A stretch of 64,000 nucleotides of DNA from Sandaracinaceae bacterium (GTDB taxonomy: Bacteria > Myxococcota_A > Polyangia > Polyangiales > Sandaracinaceae), in assembly GCA_019637095.1 (NCBI GenBank), contig JAHBWG010000030.1, positions 1 to 64,000 on the forward strand. The letters run 5' to 3'. Positions 26,116-37,821 of the stretch are shown here, piece after piece. Both the position numbers and the translations under genes were made by a program. Below the pieces are notes generated by a model. That model was given only the letters and a program-made list of their open reading frames with translations. It was not told where the DNA came from and did no database searches. Each line of letters starts with the position of its first letter. Within the stretch, counting starts at the first letter, position 1.

Positions 26116-27456
26116 TCAGGCGTGCGGAACGTCACCGCGCCCGCCACGGCCGAGGACGTCCTCGAGCAGCGCGGGGACCGCGTGGCGGAGAAATCGCGCG
26201 GCATACCGCGGACGGAAGTAGTGTTGCACGTATGCATGCTCGCGCAGGGTGGTCAGCTCGGCGCCGCCGAGGCGCGGGTGCCGGAACGTCGGCGCGAAGC
26301 CGGTGTGCGCGTCGGGGGCGAGCGGCAGGGCGCGGACCTGGTCGGCGAGGCGCGTGCCGGGGTAGGGCGTCGCGACGGTGAACTGGACCGCGAACGAGTC
26401 GAGCCGGCGCGCCCACGCGAGCGTGCGCCGCATGCTCGCCTCATCGTCGTCGGGCAGGCCCAGGATGAAGTTGCAGATGACGCGCACGCCGCGGCGCTGC
26501 GCGACGCGCACGACCTCCTCGATCACGCGCGCCTCGGGCGGGTTGCGGCGCTCCTTGGCGAGCAAGGCGCGGTCGCTGCTCTCGACGCCGATCTCGAGGC
26601 TGCGCAGGCCGGCGCGCGCGAGCGCGTCGAGCAGCGCGGGGTCGAGGCGGTCCGCCCGCATCTCGGCGCTGAACCGCACCCCGTGCGGCGCGAGGGCGCG
26701 GGCGAGCGCGAGGGTGCGGTCGCGGTCGAGGTTGAAGAGCGGGTCGCGGAACGCGAAGCCGCGCGCGTCGTGCCGCGCGACCTGGTGAGCCACCTCGCGC
26801 CCAACGCGCTCCGGATCGCGCTCGCGGAAGCGCGCGGTGACGCGCCACGGGCAGTAGCCGCAGCCGTACGCGCACCCGCGCGCGGAGCCGATCGGGAGGG
26901 TCGGGGCCGAGAACCCGAGGAAGGCGTAGCGGAAGCCCGCCACGTCGAACGCGCTCCAGTCGGGGAACGGCAGCGCGTCGAGATCCGGCGCATCGCCCGC
27001 CCGGACGACGCCGTCGGGTGTGTCGAGGAGCGCGGCGCCGAGCGCCTCCGGCTCGCCGACGACCACGACGTCCGCGCCGTCCGCGTACAGCTCGGGGCGG
27101 GCCGACGCGAACGCGCCGACCACGATCGTGCGGATCCCCCGGCGGCGCAGGCGCGCGGCGAGGTCGCGCTCGGCGCTCGCGTCGACCATCGAGCTGAGGA
27201 TCACGGCCGCGTCGACGGCGGGCAGGGCGTCGGCGCCCCGGACCTCGTGCGCGCTCACGGTGTGGCCGGCGCGCGCGAGCTGTGCGGCGAGGTAGCCGAG
27301 GGTCAGCGAGGGCAGGGCGGCGACGCGCGCCTTCGCGCGCTCGAGCAGCCGCGCGCGCCACGAGGAGCCCACCGCGAAGACGGTCCCGTATCCTCCGGCG
27401 ACGTCCTTGAGGGTGCAGCCGGCGTGGGCGTAGACGGTGACGAGGGCGACTCGCAT
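26116..27456 (-). CDS. B12-binding-domain-type radical SAM protein
   Basis: This 446-residue protein has an N-terminal Rossmann-like half with cobalamin-domain features (LTLGYLAAQLARAGHTV, VVGEPEAL); no clear DxHxxG cobalamin motif is seen. The radical SAM core has the cluster motif CAYGCGYC with Cys195, Cys199 and Cys202. Later blocks (RADRLDPALLDALARAGL, EIGVESSD, FILGLPDDD) match Elp3/MiaB-type SAM barrels. It probably catalyses a methyl transfer or related radical reaction; the substrate is unknown. It is divergent from the unknown membrane protein at 27582. Confidence 0.82.
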   Translation of the reverse strand: MRVALVTVYAHAGCTLKDVAGGYGTVFAVGSSWRARLLERAKARVAALPSLTLGYLAAQLARAGHTVSAHEVRGADALPAVDAAVILSSMVDASAERDLAARLRRRGIRTIVVGAFASARPELYADGADVVVVGEPEALGAALLDTPDGVVRAGDAPDLDALPFPDWSAFDVAGFRYAFLGFSAPTLPIGSARGCAYGCGYCPWRVTARFRERDPERVGREVAHQVARHDARGFAFRDPLFNLDRDRTLALARALAPHGVRFSAEMRADRLDPALLDALARAGLRSLEIGVESSDRALLAKERRNPPEARVIEEVVRVAQRRGVRVICNFILGLPDDDEASMRRTLAWARRLDSFAVQFTVATPYPGTRLADQVRALPLAPDAHTGFAPTFRHPRLGGAELTTLREHAYVQHYFRPRYAARFLRHAVPALLEDVLGRGGRGDVPHA

Positions 27457-27581
27457 GAGCGGCGACGGAACCCGGGCGCCTCGGGCGCGCCCGTCCGAGT
27501 AGCACGTCCGCGCGGGCGGCGCGTGCGGAACCCGGCCAGCGGGAGCGCGCGGGGGGTGAGCCTGCTAATCACGGGCGCAGG

Positions 27582-28697
27582 ATGAGCGAGCTGCCCCCGC
27601 ACCTGGCCGGTGGTCCGTCGCGGCCGTGGATCCCGATCACCGCGGCCGCGGCGGTCGGGATCCTCGGGCTGACGGGGCTCGCCCTCTGGCTCGGCCGGAC
27701 CGTGCCGGGGACCGAGGGCCTCGCCGTCGAGCTGCGCGATCGCGGGCGGATCGCGGTGATCGGGGCGGACGAGCTCTTGCGCATCGAGGCCGAGGGCGCG
27801 GAGCTGATGCCCGCGCGCGAGGTGCCCGGGCTCGTCGAGGCGCTCGCCGGCCGAGACGAGGAGGCGCTCGACGCGGCGCTCGCGCGCGCCGGCGTCGCGG
27901 GGCTGCTCGTCGACGGGCGCGCGGGCGCAGATCGCTCCGAGGGAGCCACGCTCGAGCAGCGGCTGCGCGCGTACGCGACGACGCACAGCCTCCGCGGCGT
28001 CTACCTCACGCCCGCCGCGGCGCTCTACGTCCGGCGCGGGGCCGTGTACGGGCTCGAGCCAGCGATGGGTGACGTGCTCGCCCGCGCGGCGCGCCAGATC
28101 GTGGGCGGCTCGAGCACGCCGCTCGTGCGCGCGTTCCCCGAGCCGCTGCGGCGCGGCCGCAACGTCGAGGTGATGGTGCTGCTCGAGCAGGGCGATCGGC
28201 CGCGGCTCTGGCGTTCGGCGCGCGGCGGCTCGATCGCGCGCGCGCTCGTCACGGCCGCGTCGGTCGCGCGCCAGCGCTGGACGGAGCGGCAGCAGGCGAT
28301 GGGCGGCGAGCTCGACGAGCGCTTGCCGCGCATGACCGTGCGCGTCTACCTGCTCGAGGAGGACGGAACGCTCGGGGACGTCTCGGCGCCGTTCGTCGAG
28401 CGGGTGATCACCGAGGACCACGGCGTCGCGTTCGAGCACCGCGGGAGCTGGCACTACCTCTTGCCTCGCGCGACCGCGGAGCGCGGCGAGGGCTCGGCGA
28501 TGCGCGCGTACGCCGAGCTGTTCGACGACGCGGGCCTGCCGGCGGACAGCCTCGGGCGCGACGAGCTGCGCGCGTATCGGATGGTGGCGCGCGAGGTCGG
28601 GACCTCGCCCCCGACGGCGAGCGCCCCCGCGCCCGGCGAGGAGCAGGGGCCCGACGCGCTGCTCGCGCCGTTCGGCGATCTCGACGAGCTCCGCTGA
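27582..28697 (+). CDS. Membrane-anchored protein of unknown function, possible AMMECR1-like C-terminus
   Basis: This 371-residue protein has one N-terminal transmembrane helix at about 18-40 (PITAAAAVGILGLTGLALWLG). A conserved-looking segment of about 150 residues follows, with a domain from about 195 to 350. The tail pattern (ALVTAASVARQRW, ITEDHGVAFEHRGSWHYLLP, LFDDAGLPADSLGRDELRAYR) loosely matches AMMECR1 domains in order and spacing. The AMMECR1 hallmark GCIG is absent, so this is a weak suggestion. The gene stands between divergent radical SAM and convergent histidine kinase genes. A short AT-rich GCTAAT lies 12 nt before the ATG. Confidence 0.65.
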   Translation: MSELPPHLAGGPSRPWIPITAAAAVGILGLTGLALWLGRTVPGTEGLAVELRDRGRIAVIGADELLRIEAEGAELMPAREVPGLVEALAGRDEEALDAALARAGVAGLLVDGRAGADRSEGATLEQRLRAYATTHSLRGVYLTPAAALYVRRGAVYGLEPAMGDVLARAARQIVGGSSTPLVRAFPEPLRRGRNVEVMVLLEQGDRPRLWRSARGGSIARALVTAASVARQRWTERQQAMGGELDERLPRMTVRVYLLEEDGTLGDVSAPFVERVITEDHGVAFEHRGSWHYLLPRATAERGEGSAMRAYAELFDDAGLPADSLGRDELRAYRMVAREVGTSPPTASAPAPGEEQGPDALLAPFGDLDELR

Positions 28698-28715
28698 GGC
28701 TTCGAGTCGCTGCGC

Positions 28716-30908
28716 TCAGGGCGTGGCGAGGGATGCGGTCGGCTCGCTCGTGCTCGGCTCGCTCGTGCTCGGCTCGTTGGCGCTCGGCTCGCTCGGGCTC
28801 GGCTCGCTCGGGCTCGGCTCGAAGGACGCGGGGAGCGCTCCGCGCGCCGCCGCCGCGAGCTCGCCGGTCGGCTCGCGCTCCTCGGCCACCGGCAGGCGCA
28901 CGACGAAGGTGGAGCCGACGCCCTCCGCGCTGCGCGCCTCGATGTCGCCGCCCGCGGAGCTCACGATCCGCTGCGAGATCGCGAGCCCGAGGCCCGTCCC
29001 GCGGTCCTTGGTCGTCACGAACGGGACGAACAGGGTGGACAAGATCTTTTGCGGAATCCCGGGTCCGGTGTCCGCGACGGAGAGCTCGATCCAGTGGCGG
29101 ACCTCTCCCGCGAAGTTGCGCTGCGTGCGCTCCACCGTCCGGACGGTCAGCTGTCCCGTGCCCTCCATCGCCTGCGCCGCGTTCTGGCACAGGTTGATGA
29201 GCACCTGGCGCAGCCGCTCCGCGTCGATGCGCACGCGCGGCAGCGGGCTCGCGAGCTCGAGGCGGATCTCCACGTCGCCGAGGTCGGGCCCCAGGAGCGT
29301 CAGCGTCCGTTGCACGGCCGCGTTGATGTCGGTCGGTGCCGCGTCGCCAGGGCTCGGTCGCGCGTAGTCGAGGAACGAGGAGACCACGCGGTTGAGGCGG
29401 TCCGTCTCCTCCACGATGATGTCGAGGAACTCCCGCGCCCCCGGCTCGCCGCCGGGCTCGGCGAGGAACTGCGCGCTCGCCTTGATCGCGCCGAGCGGGT
29501 TGCGGATCTCGTGGGCGAGGCCGGCGGCCATGCCACCGAGCTCGGCGAGGCGGTCGCGCTGCCGCAGGCGCTGGTAGAGGCGCGAGTTCTCGATCGCGAT
29601 GGAGGCCTGCGCCGCGAGGCCGCGCAGCAGCTGGACCTCTTCGGGGCTGAACGCGTCGCGGAGGCGGTCGTCCCGGACGCAGAGCAGGCCGTACGTCTCG
29701 TCGTGCCCGCGCAGCGCGACGACGACGGAGGCGTGCATCGCCTCGAGCGTGGCGATGATCTCCTCGAGCACCTTGACCTCGAGCTCCTCGCCGAGCTCGT
29801 GCGCCGCGTCGAGCTCGCGCTCGAGCTGCTCGATCACCAGCTCCTCGTCGCGCCGGAGCCGATCGACGAGCGGGCGAGCGAACGCGAGCTCGAGGCGGCC
29901 GATGGGCTCGCGCCCGATGTGCGTGCCGAGCTCGAACCCGCTCCCGCGCTCGTCGAGCAGGTAGATCGACGCGTCGGTCAGGCGTCGCGACCCGCCGAGC
30001 GCGCTCATCACGAGCTGGGTCATCTCGTCCATCGAGAGCGTGTGGGCGAGCTGCGCGCGGATCTCGCCGATGAGGCGCTCGAGGTCCGAGCGCTCGCGGA
30101 AGAAGAAGAGGGCGATCTGCTGCTCGAGGCGCGCGCGGAGGGGATCGAACAAGAGGAACAAGACCAGCGCGGCGACGACCGAGTGGAGGAAGAAGTGGCC
30201 GGGGTCGAGGAGCACGAGGACCCAGAGGATCCCGGCGAGCGAGAACGACAGCGCGGTCAGGAGCGTGAGGCGGCCGGCGAGCTCGTAGAGGTCGAGCAGC
30301 CGGTAGCGCAGGATGGACTGCGACAGGACGTACAGGAACACCAGGATCAGGATCGCGCCGACCGGCGGGATCTCGAGGCCGGCGTACGGCAGGTACTCCG
30401 CGAGCGTGAAGACGGCCGCGAGCGCGAGCACGACGAAGAGGTAGGTGAGGCGCGCGCGCTCGAAGCGCGAGGCGGCGACGCGCGACGCGCGGAAGAGCAT
30501 CACGAGCGCGGCGCCCATGAGCACGAACACGTAGGTGAAGATCAGCCCGGCGAAGGCGACTTGGTGGAAGACGGGCGTGAAGCTCGCGCCGATCATGGCG
30601 AGCGCGAGCGCGACGGTCGTGCGCTGGAGCTGGTTCGCGCGGCGCGACTCGGGTTGCAGGAACGTCCGGAAGAACTGCACCGCGCTCAGCGGCAGCAGCA
30701 CGGCGCAGATCACGTTGAGGCGCTCCCAGAGTGGGCCGCCGCCCAGGAACCGCACGAGGAACGTCGAGAGGTACCAGGCGCCGACGGTCGCGCCGAAGAG
30801 CGCGAAGAACCAATGCACGCGGCGGCGTCGCGCGCGCAGCAGCACCGTCGACGCGATCGCGAAGCTGAGGACGGCCGCGAGCAGCGACGTCTGGGTACGG
30901 AGATCCAC
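28716..30908 (-). CDS. Membrane sensor histidine kinase with GAF domain
   Basis: This 730-residue protein starts at a GTG preceded by GGAGG. It has about seven or eight membrane helices in the first 255 residues, a GAF-like domain at about 285-445, and a HisKA box GLAHEIRNPLGAIKAS with phosphoacceptor His466. The HATPase boxes are N (LCQNAAQAM), G1 (DTGPGIP) and G2 (GTGLGLAIS). The N-terminal 7TM plus GAF layout is known in kinases sensing membrane or small-molecule signals. The last 45 residues are a Pro/Ser/Glu repeat (EPSxS) from a 15-bp DNA repeat. No cognate receiver gene is adjacent; the nearby sigma-54 activators lack receiver domains. Confidence 0.9.
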   Translation of the reverse strand: MDLRTQTSLLAAVLSFAIASTVLLRARRRRVHWFFALFGATVGAWYLSTFLVRFLGGGPLWERLNVICAVLLPLSAVQFFRTFLQPESRRANQLQRTTVALALAMIGASFTPVFHQVAFAGLIFTYVFVLMGAALVMLFRASRVAASRFERARLTYLFVVLALAAVFTLAEYLPYAGLEIPPVGAILILVFLYVLSQSILRYRLLDLYELAGRLTLLTALSFSLAGILWVLVLLDPGHFFLHSVVAALVLFLLFDPLRARLEQQIALFFFRERSDLERLIGEIRAQLAHTLSMDEMTQLVMSALGGSRRLTDASIYLLDERGSGFELGTHIGREPIGRLELAFARPLVDRLRRDEELVIEQLERELDAAHELGEELEVKVLEEIIATLEAMHASVVVALRGHDETYGLLCVRDDRLRDAFSPEEVQLLRGLAAQASIAIENSRLYQRLRQRDRLAELGGMAAGLAHEIRNPLGAIKASAQFLAEPGGEPGAREFLDIIVEETDRLNRVVSSFLDYARPSPGDAAPTDINAAVQRTLTLLGPDLGDVEIRLELASPLPRVRIDAERLRQVLINLCQNAAQAMEGTGQLTVRTVERTQRNFAGEVRHWIELSVADTGPGIPQKILSTLFVPFVTTKDRGTGLGLAISQRIVSSAGGDIEARSAEGVGSTFVVRLPVAEEREPTGELAAAARGALPASFEPSPSEPSPSEPSANEPSTSEPSTSEPTASLATP
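28741..28821 (+). repeat. 15-bp tandem repeat, 5.4 copies, in histidine kinase tail
   Basis: The unit GGCTCGCTCGTGCTC recurs at 28741, 28756, 28771, 28786 and 28801, plus a partial copy at 28816, with minor changes (CTCGGGCTC, TTGGCGCTC). It is read on the minus strand as EPSTS/EPSPS. The copy number is likely variable between strains. Confidence 0.85.
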
Positions 30909-30984
30909 GCGACCTCCAAGCTAGAGCGCCGGGCCGGTCGAAACCACCGGAATTCTCGGGCGGAACCCGCTCCCGAGCGACGCC

Positions 30985-31006
30985 GCGGCGCCGCGAGGGG
31001 CGCCGC
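30985..31006 (-). terminator. Hairpin after lipoprotein gene
   Basis: GCGGCGCC and GGCGCCGC form a perfect 8-bp stem with a 6-nt loop immediately after the stop at 31007. There is no T-tract. Confidence 0.45.
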
Positions 31007-31542
31007 TCAGGGGAGCGCGGGCATCTCGGTCCGGCACTGCTCGCGCGGCTGCGTGCTCGGCTGTGGCGACGGATCGGCCGCGAGGGTGTTGCCGTCGCGG
31101 ACGCGGCCGTGGCCGTCCGACGCCGCGCGGACCTTGCACGCCTCGGTGCTCGGCTGCGGCGACGGGTCGCCCCACCGCACCGGGACCGCGAGGCCCACGC
31201 TGAGGAGGTACGACTCGCGCAGGCGGCGGCTCTCCTCGGCGCGGCCGGACGACGCGAGCTCGTCCTCGACGTCCGCGATCTCGTCGGTGCAGATCGGCGC
31301 GCCGCTCGCGTCGATGGCCACGACGAGGCTCTGCCCGACGAGGCGGAACTCGACGTCCTCGGGCAGTCGGTCGCGGCACGAGCGCGGCGCGCTCTGCCAC
31401 GCGTCCGACTCGAACTCCTCGAGCGGCTGCGTGCCCTCCGGCACCACCGCCACGCCGTCGTGCTCGTGGTCGACCGGCGCCCCGATGCAGCCGGTGCTCG
31501 CCGCGAGCGCGGCGAGGCAAAGAACCCTGATCATCCCGTTCG

Positions 31543-31546
<4 letters not shown>
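31007..31546 (-). CDS. Small lipoprotein coupled to sigma-54 activator gene
   Basis: This 179-residue protein starts MTNGMIRVLCLAALAASTGC (lipobox Cys20). It has no recognised domain. Its Cys-containing C-terminal half has two copies of the segment DPSPQPST, encoded by near-identical 24-bp DNA at 31053 and 31146. Its ATG overlaps the stop of the large STAND/sigma-54 activator, so it is made from the same transcript. A link between the lipoprotein and the activator's signal is possible but is inferred from coupling alone. Confidence 0.7.
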
Positions 31547-35442
<3,896 letters not shown>

Positions 35443-35490
35443 GCGGGGGGCCTCGAGCGCGTGCGCGTCCGCACGGCTCTGTGGTGGCGC

Positions 35491-35519
35491 AGCGTAGGGG
35501 GTGCCCGCCGCGCGTTCAA
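35491..35519 (-). promoter_or_regulatory. Sigma-70 type promoter TTGAAC-17-TACGCT
   Basis: On the minus strand, TTGAAC (35514-35519) and TACGCT (35491-35496) are separated by 17 nt. Initiation would give a leader of about 42 nt before the ATG at 35442. The promoter lies inside the longer open frame, which argues against starts near 35586. Confidence 0.5.
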
Positions 35520-35643
35520 GCAGCCCCCGGAGCCCCGCATCGTAGAGATGCCGCATCTCCATCATCCCCGCGCGCACGGAGTGCACGATTCGTTCCCGGG
35601 GAACGCGCCCGTGGATCGAGGGGGCGTGTGCGGGATCTTACGG

Positions 35644-35671
35644 GGCGGCGGCGACCCGTCCGGCCGCCGCC
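35644..35671 (-). terminator. Hairpin after FHA-sigma54 activator gene
   Basis: GGCGGCGGC and GCCGCCGCC form a perfect 9-bp stem with a 10-nt loop, 40 nt past the stop at 35712. This and the promoter above fill the 269-bp gap 35443-35711, and they suggest the two activators are transcribed separately. Confidence 0.45.
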
Positions 35672-35711
35672 GTGCGTCGCCTGACGGCCGTGCGTTTCCG
35701 CAGGCGAGCCG

Positions 35712-37118
35712 TCACGAGCGATAGTCGTCGATGTCGATCGCGTATCGCTTGAGCCAACGGTGGACCTGCATGCGCTCCTTGCCGAGCTCGCGCCCGACCG
35801 CGGCGATGTTGCCCCGATGCCGGATCAGCATCTCGCGGAGCTCCCCCTCGGTCGGCGGCCCGCCCCGCCCGACGTGCATCGGCGGCGGCGGGACCGACGC
35901 CGTCCGGCGTGCCCCGCTGGCGCCGTGGCCGGTGAGCGCCTGGCGCACCGACTCGGGGAGGTCGCCGAGGTCGAGCTCGGCGCGCCCCTCGGAGAGCGCG
36001 ACCGAGAGCTTCACGGCGCTCTCGAGCTCGCGCACGTTGTAGGGCCAGCGATAGTGCGCGAGGCCGACCATGTACGGGAGCGAGACGGTGGCGTCTGCGC
36101 GGCCCGCCCGCGCGAGGAAGGACCGCGTGAGCGGGTAGAGGTCCTCGCGCCGCTCGCGCAGCGGAGGCAGCCGCGCGGTGAACTCGCGCAGACGCGCGAA
36201 GAGATCGCCGCGGAAGGTCCCCCGCGCGACCAGCTCCTCGAGGTCGCGGTGCGTCGCGCACACCACGCGGACGTCGGCGTCCTCGGGGGTCGTCGCGCCG
36301 ATCGGCAGGACCTTGCGCTCCTGCAGGACGCGGAGCAACTTGGCTTGCGCTTCGAGCGGCATGTCGCCGATCTCGTCGAGGAACAGCGTCCCGCGGTGCG
36401 CGGCCTTGACGAGCCCGACCTTGTCGCTCACCGCGCCGGTGAACGCGCCCTTGCGGTAGCCGAAGAGCTCGCTCTCGATGAGGTTCGCGGGGAGCGCCGC
36501 GCAGTTGATCGCCTGGAACGGCCCTTCGCGCTCGGACGCGGAGTGCACCGTGCGCGCGACGAGCTCCTTGCCGGTCCCGCTCTCGCCGGTGACGATGACG
36601 GACAGCTGCGTCTTGGCGACCTTCGCGACCCGGTCCAGGAGCTGATCGATCTGGAAGCCGCCGATCAGCGGGCAGCCCGTGATCCCGTGGCGGATCGGGC
36701 GCGCGGACTCGACGACCGTTCCGTCGATGCGGTAGGCGCCGTACCCGTAGACCCCGTGGTCGGCGAAGCGCAGCAGCGTGTCGCCGACGCGGATCACGTC
36801 GTGCGGCTCGAGGGCGGCCGCGGCGACGCGGGCGCCGTTGACGAGCACGCCGTTGGTCGAGCCGTTGTCGACGATCCAGCAGCCGTCGGGGCGGCGCTCG
36901 ACGCGGCCGTGGTAGCGGCTCACCGCGGCCTCGGGGATGCACAAGACGTTGTCGGGCTCGCGGCCGAACGTGGTGACGGGCGACGCGAACGGGACGGCGG
37001 ACGGAAGCTGCCGGTGCAGGCGCGAGTAGATCAGCACCATCCCCGGCGTCGGGTCCTTCGTCGCCTCGATGGCCGGGATGGCCTCGATCGAGGCGGTCGT
37101 CCATCCTTCGTTGCTCAT
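35712..37118 (-). CDS. FHA-domain sigma-54 enhancer-binding protein
   Basis: This 468-residue protein has an N-terminal FHA domain for phosphothreonine recognition (FGREPDN about 51-57, SRYHGRV 67-73, DNGSTNGVLVNG 84-95). A sigma-54 AAA+ domain follows, with Walker A GESGTGKE at 178-185, GAFTGA at 224-229 and LFLDEIGDM. A Fis-like DNA-binding helix-turn-helix is at the end (RGNIAAVGRELGKERMQVHRWLK). FHA-type activators are a myxobacterial speciality, linking Ser/Thr kinase signalling to sigma-54 promoters. The ATG at 37118 gives a clean start; frame open upstream overlaps the divergent gene. Confidence 0.92.
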   Translation of the reverse strand: MSNEGWTTASIEAIPAIEATKDPTPGMVLIYSRLHRQLPSAVPFASPVTTFGREPDNVLCIPEAAVSRYHGRVERRPDGCWIVDNGSTNGVLVNGARVAAAALEPHDVIRVGDTLLRFADHGVYGYGAYRIDGTVVESARPIRHGITGCPLIGGFQIDQLLDRVAKVAKTQLSVIVTGESGTGKELVARTVHSASEREGPFQAINCAALPANLIESELFGYRKGAFTGAVSDKVGLVKAAHRGTLFLDEIGDMPLEAQAKLLRVLQERKVLPIGATTPEDADVRVVCATHRDLEELVARGTFRGDLFARLREFTARLPPLRERREDLYPLTRSFLARAGRADATVSLPYMVGLAHYRWPYNVRELESAVKLSVALSEGRAELDLGDLPESVRQALTGHGASGARRTASVPPPPMHVGRGGPPTEGELREMLIRHRGNIAAVGRELGKERMQVHRWLKRYAIDIDDYRS

Positions 37119-37182
37119 CGCCGGGCGCCCGTGAGGGTAGCAGCTTCGCGCGCCCAGGTGCGCACCGGCGTCACGCGGAGGG

Positions 37183-37188
37183 CATACT
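37183..37188 (+). promoter_or_regulatory. Candidate -10 CATACT, leaderless
   Basis: CATACT is followed by 6 nt and the GTG at 37195, matching the spacing seen before other genes in the window. Confidence 0.4.
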
Positions 37189-37194
37189 GCGGTC

Positions 37195-37821
37195 GTGATC
37201 GGCCGACCCGCGCTCCGGGTGGCGTGCACGCTCTGGCTCGCCGCGTGCGCCGGCGGCGCCCGCGCGCCCGCGCCGCGCGCCCCCGAGCCGTCGCGCCCTG
37301 CGCGCGTGACGCGTGCCGAGCGCGCGCCGGAGGCGCCGCGGGCGCTCGCGCCGCTCGACGGTGCGCCCGCCGCGGTCGAGGCGCTCGAGGACGGGCCTCG
37401 CACGCTCCACCTCGTCCTCGAGGCGGGGCGCTGTTACCGCGTGCTCGCCGAGGCGGTCGGGGCGATCTCCGTCGAGCTCGTCGACGAGCACGCCCACCCG
37501 CTCGCGGACGGCGCGGGGGGCCGCGTCGTCCTCGACGGCGTCTGCCCGCGCTGGTCCGGCTCGTTCGAGCTGCGGGTGCGGGTCGAGGGGGCGCCCGCGC
37601 GCGTCGCGCTCTACGAGGAGGAGCTCACTGCGTCGCGGTCGTCCTCGTCGCCCAAGAGCTCCTCGACGACGCGGTGGAGCTCGGCGAGCTCGAACGGTTT
37701 GGTGAGCAGCGCGTCGGCGACGCCGTCGTCGAGCTGCACGTCCGCCGAGCCCGTCATCACGAGGGCCCGATCGATGGCGTCGCGCTCGCGGAGCACGCGG
37801 AGCAGCGCGTCACCGCGGTGA
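37195..37821 (+). CDS. Short lipoprotein overlapping the convergent hybrid kinase gene
   Basis: The 208-codon frame starts at a GTG with the lipoprotein signal MIGRPALRVACTLWLAAC (Cys18). An Ala/Pro/Arg-rich linker and a beta-rich region with two Cys follow (about 75-140: LHLVLEAGRCYRVLAEA, GVCPRWSGSFELRVRVEG). The last 70 residues are Ser-rich and lie antisense to the end of the hybrid kinase gene, so they may be a by-product of a lost stop codon. The first 140 residues look genuine and are supported by a CATACT element. The function is unknown. Confidence 0.55.
   Translation: MIGRPALRVACTLWLAACAGGARAPAPRAPEPSRPARVTRAERAPEAPRALAPLDGAPAAVEALEDGPRTLHLVLEAGRCYRVLAEAVGAISVELVDEHAHPLADGAGGRVVLDGVCPRWSGSFELRVRVEGAPARVALYEEELTASRSSSSPKSSSTTRWSSASSNGLVSSASATPSSSCTSAEPVITRARSMASRSRSTRSSASPR

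Noticed and set aside
26116-28697. A complete AmmeMemoRadiSam system
   Set aside because: No Memo protein is present, the AMMECR1 hallmark GCIG is missing, and the radical SAM protein is of a different, B12-domain-like type.
28741-28821. Possible CRISPR or transposon end at the 15-bp repeats
   Set aside because: Units are contiguous without spacers and encode an in-frame EPSxS tail.
35443-35586. 48-codon N-terminal extension of the STAND activator
   Set aside because: It contains a well-spaced TTGAAC/TACGCT promoter and several AT-ending codons unlike the rest of the gene.
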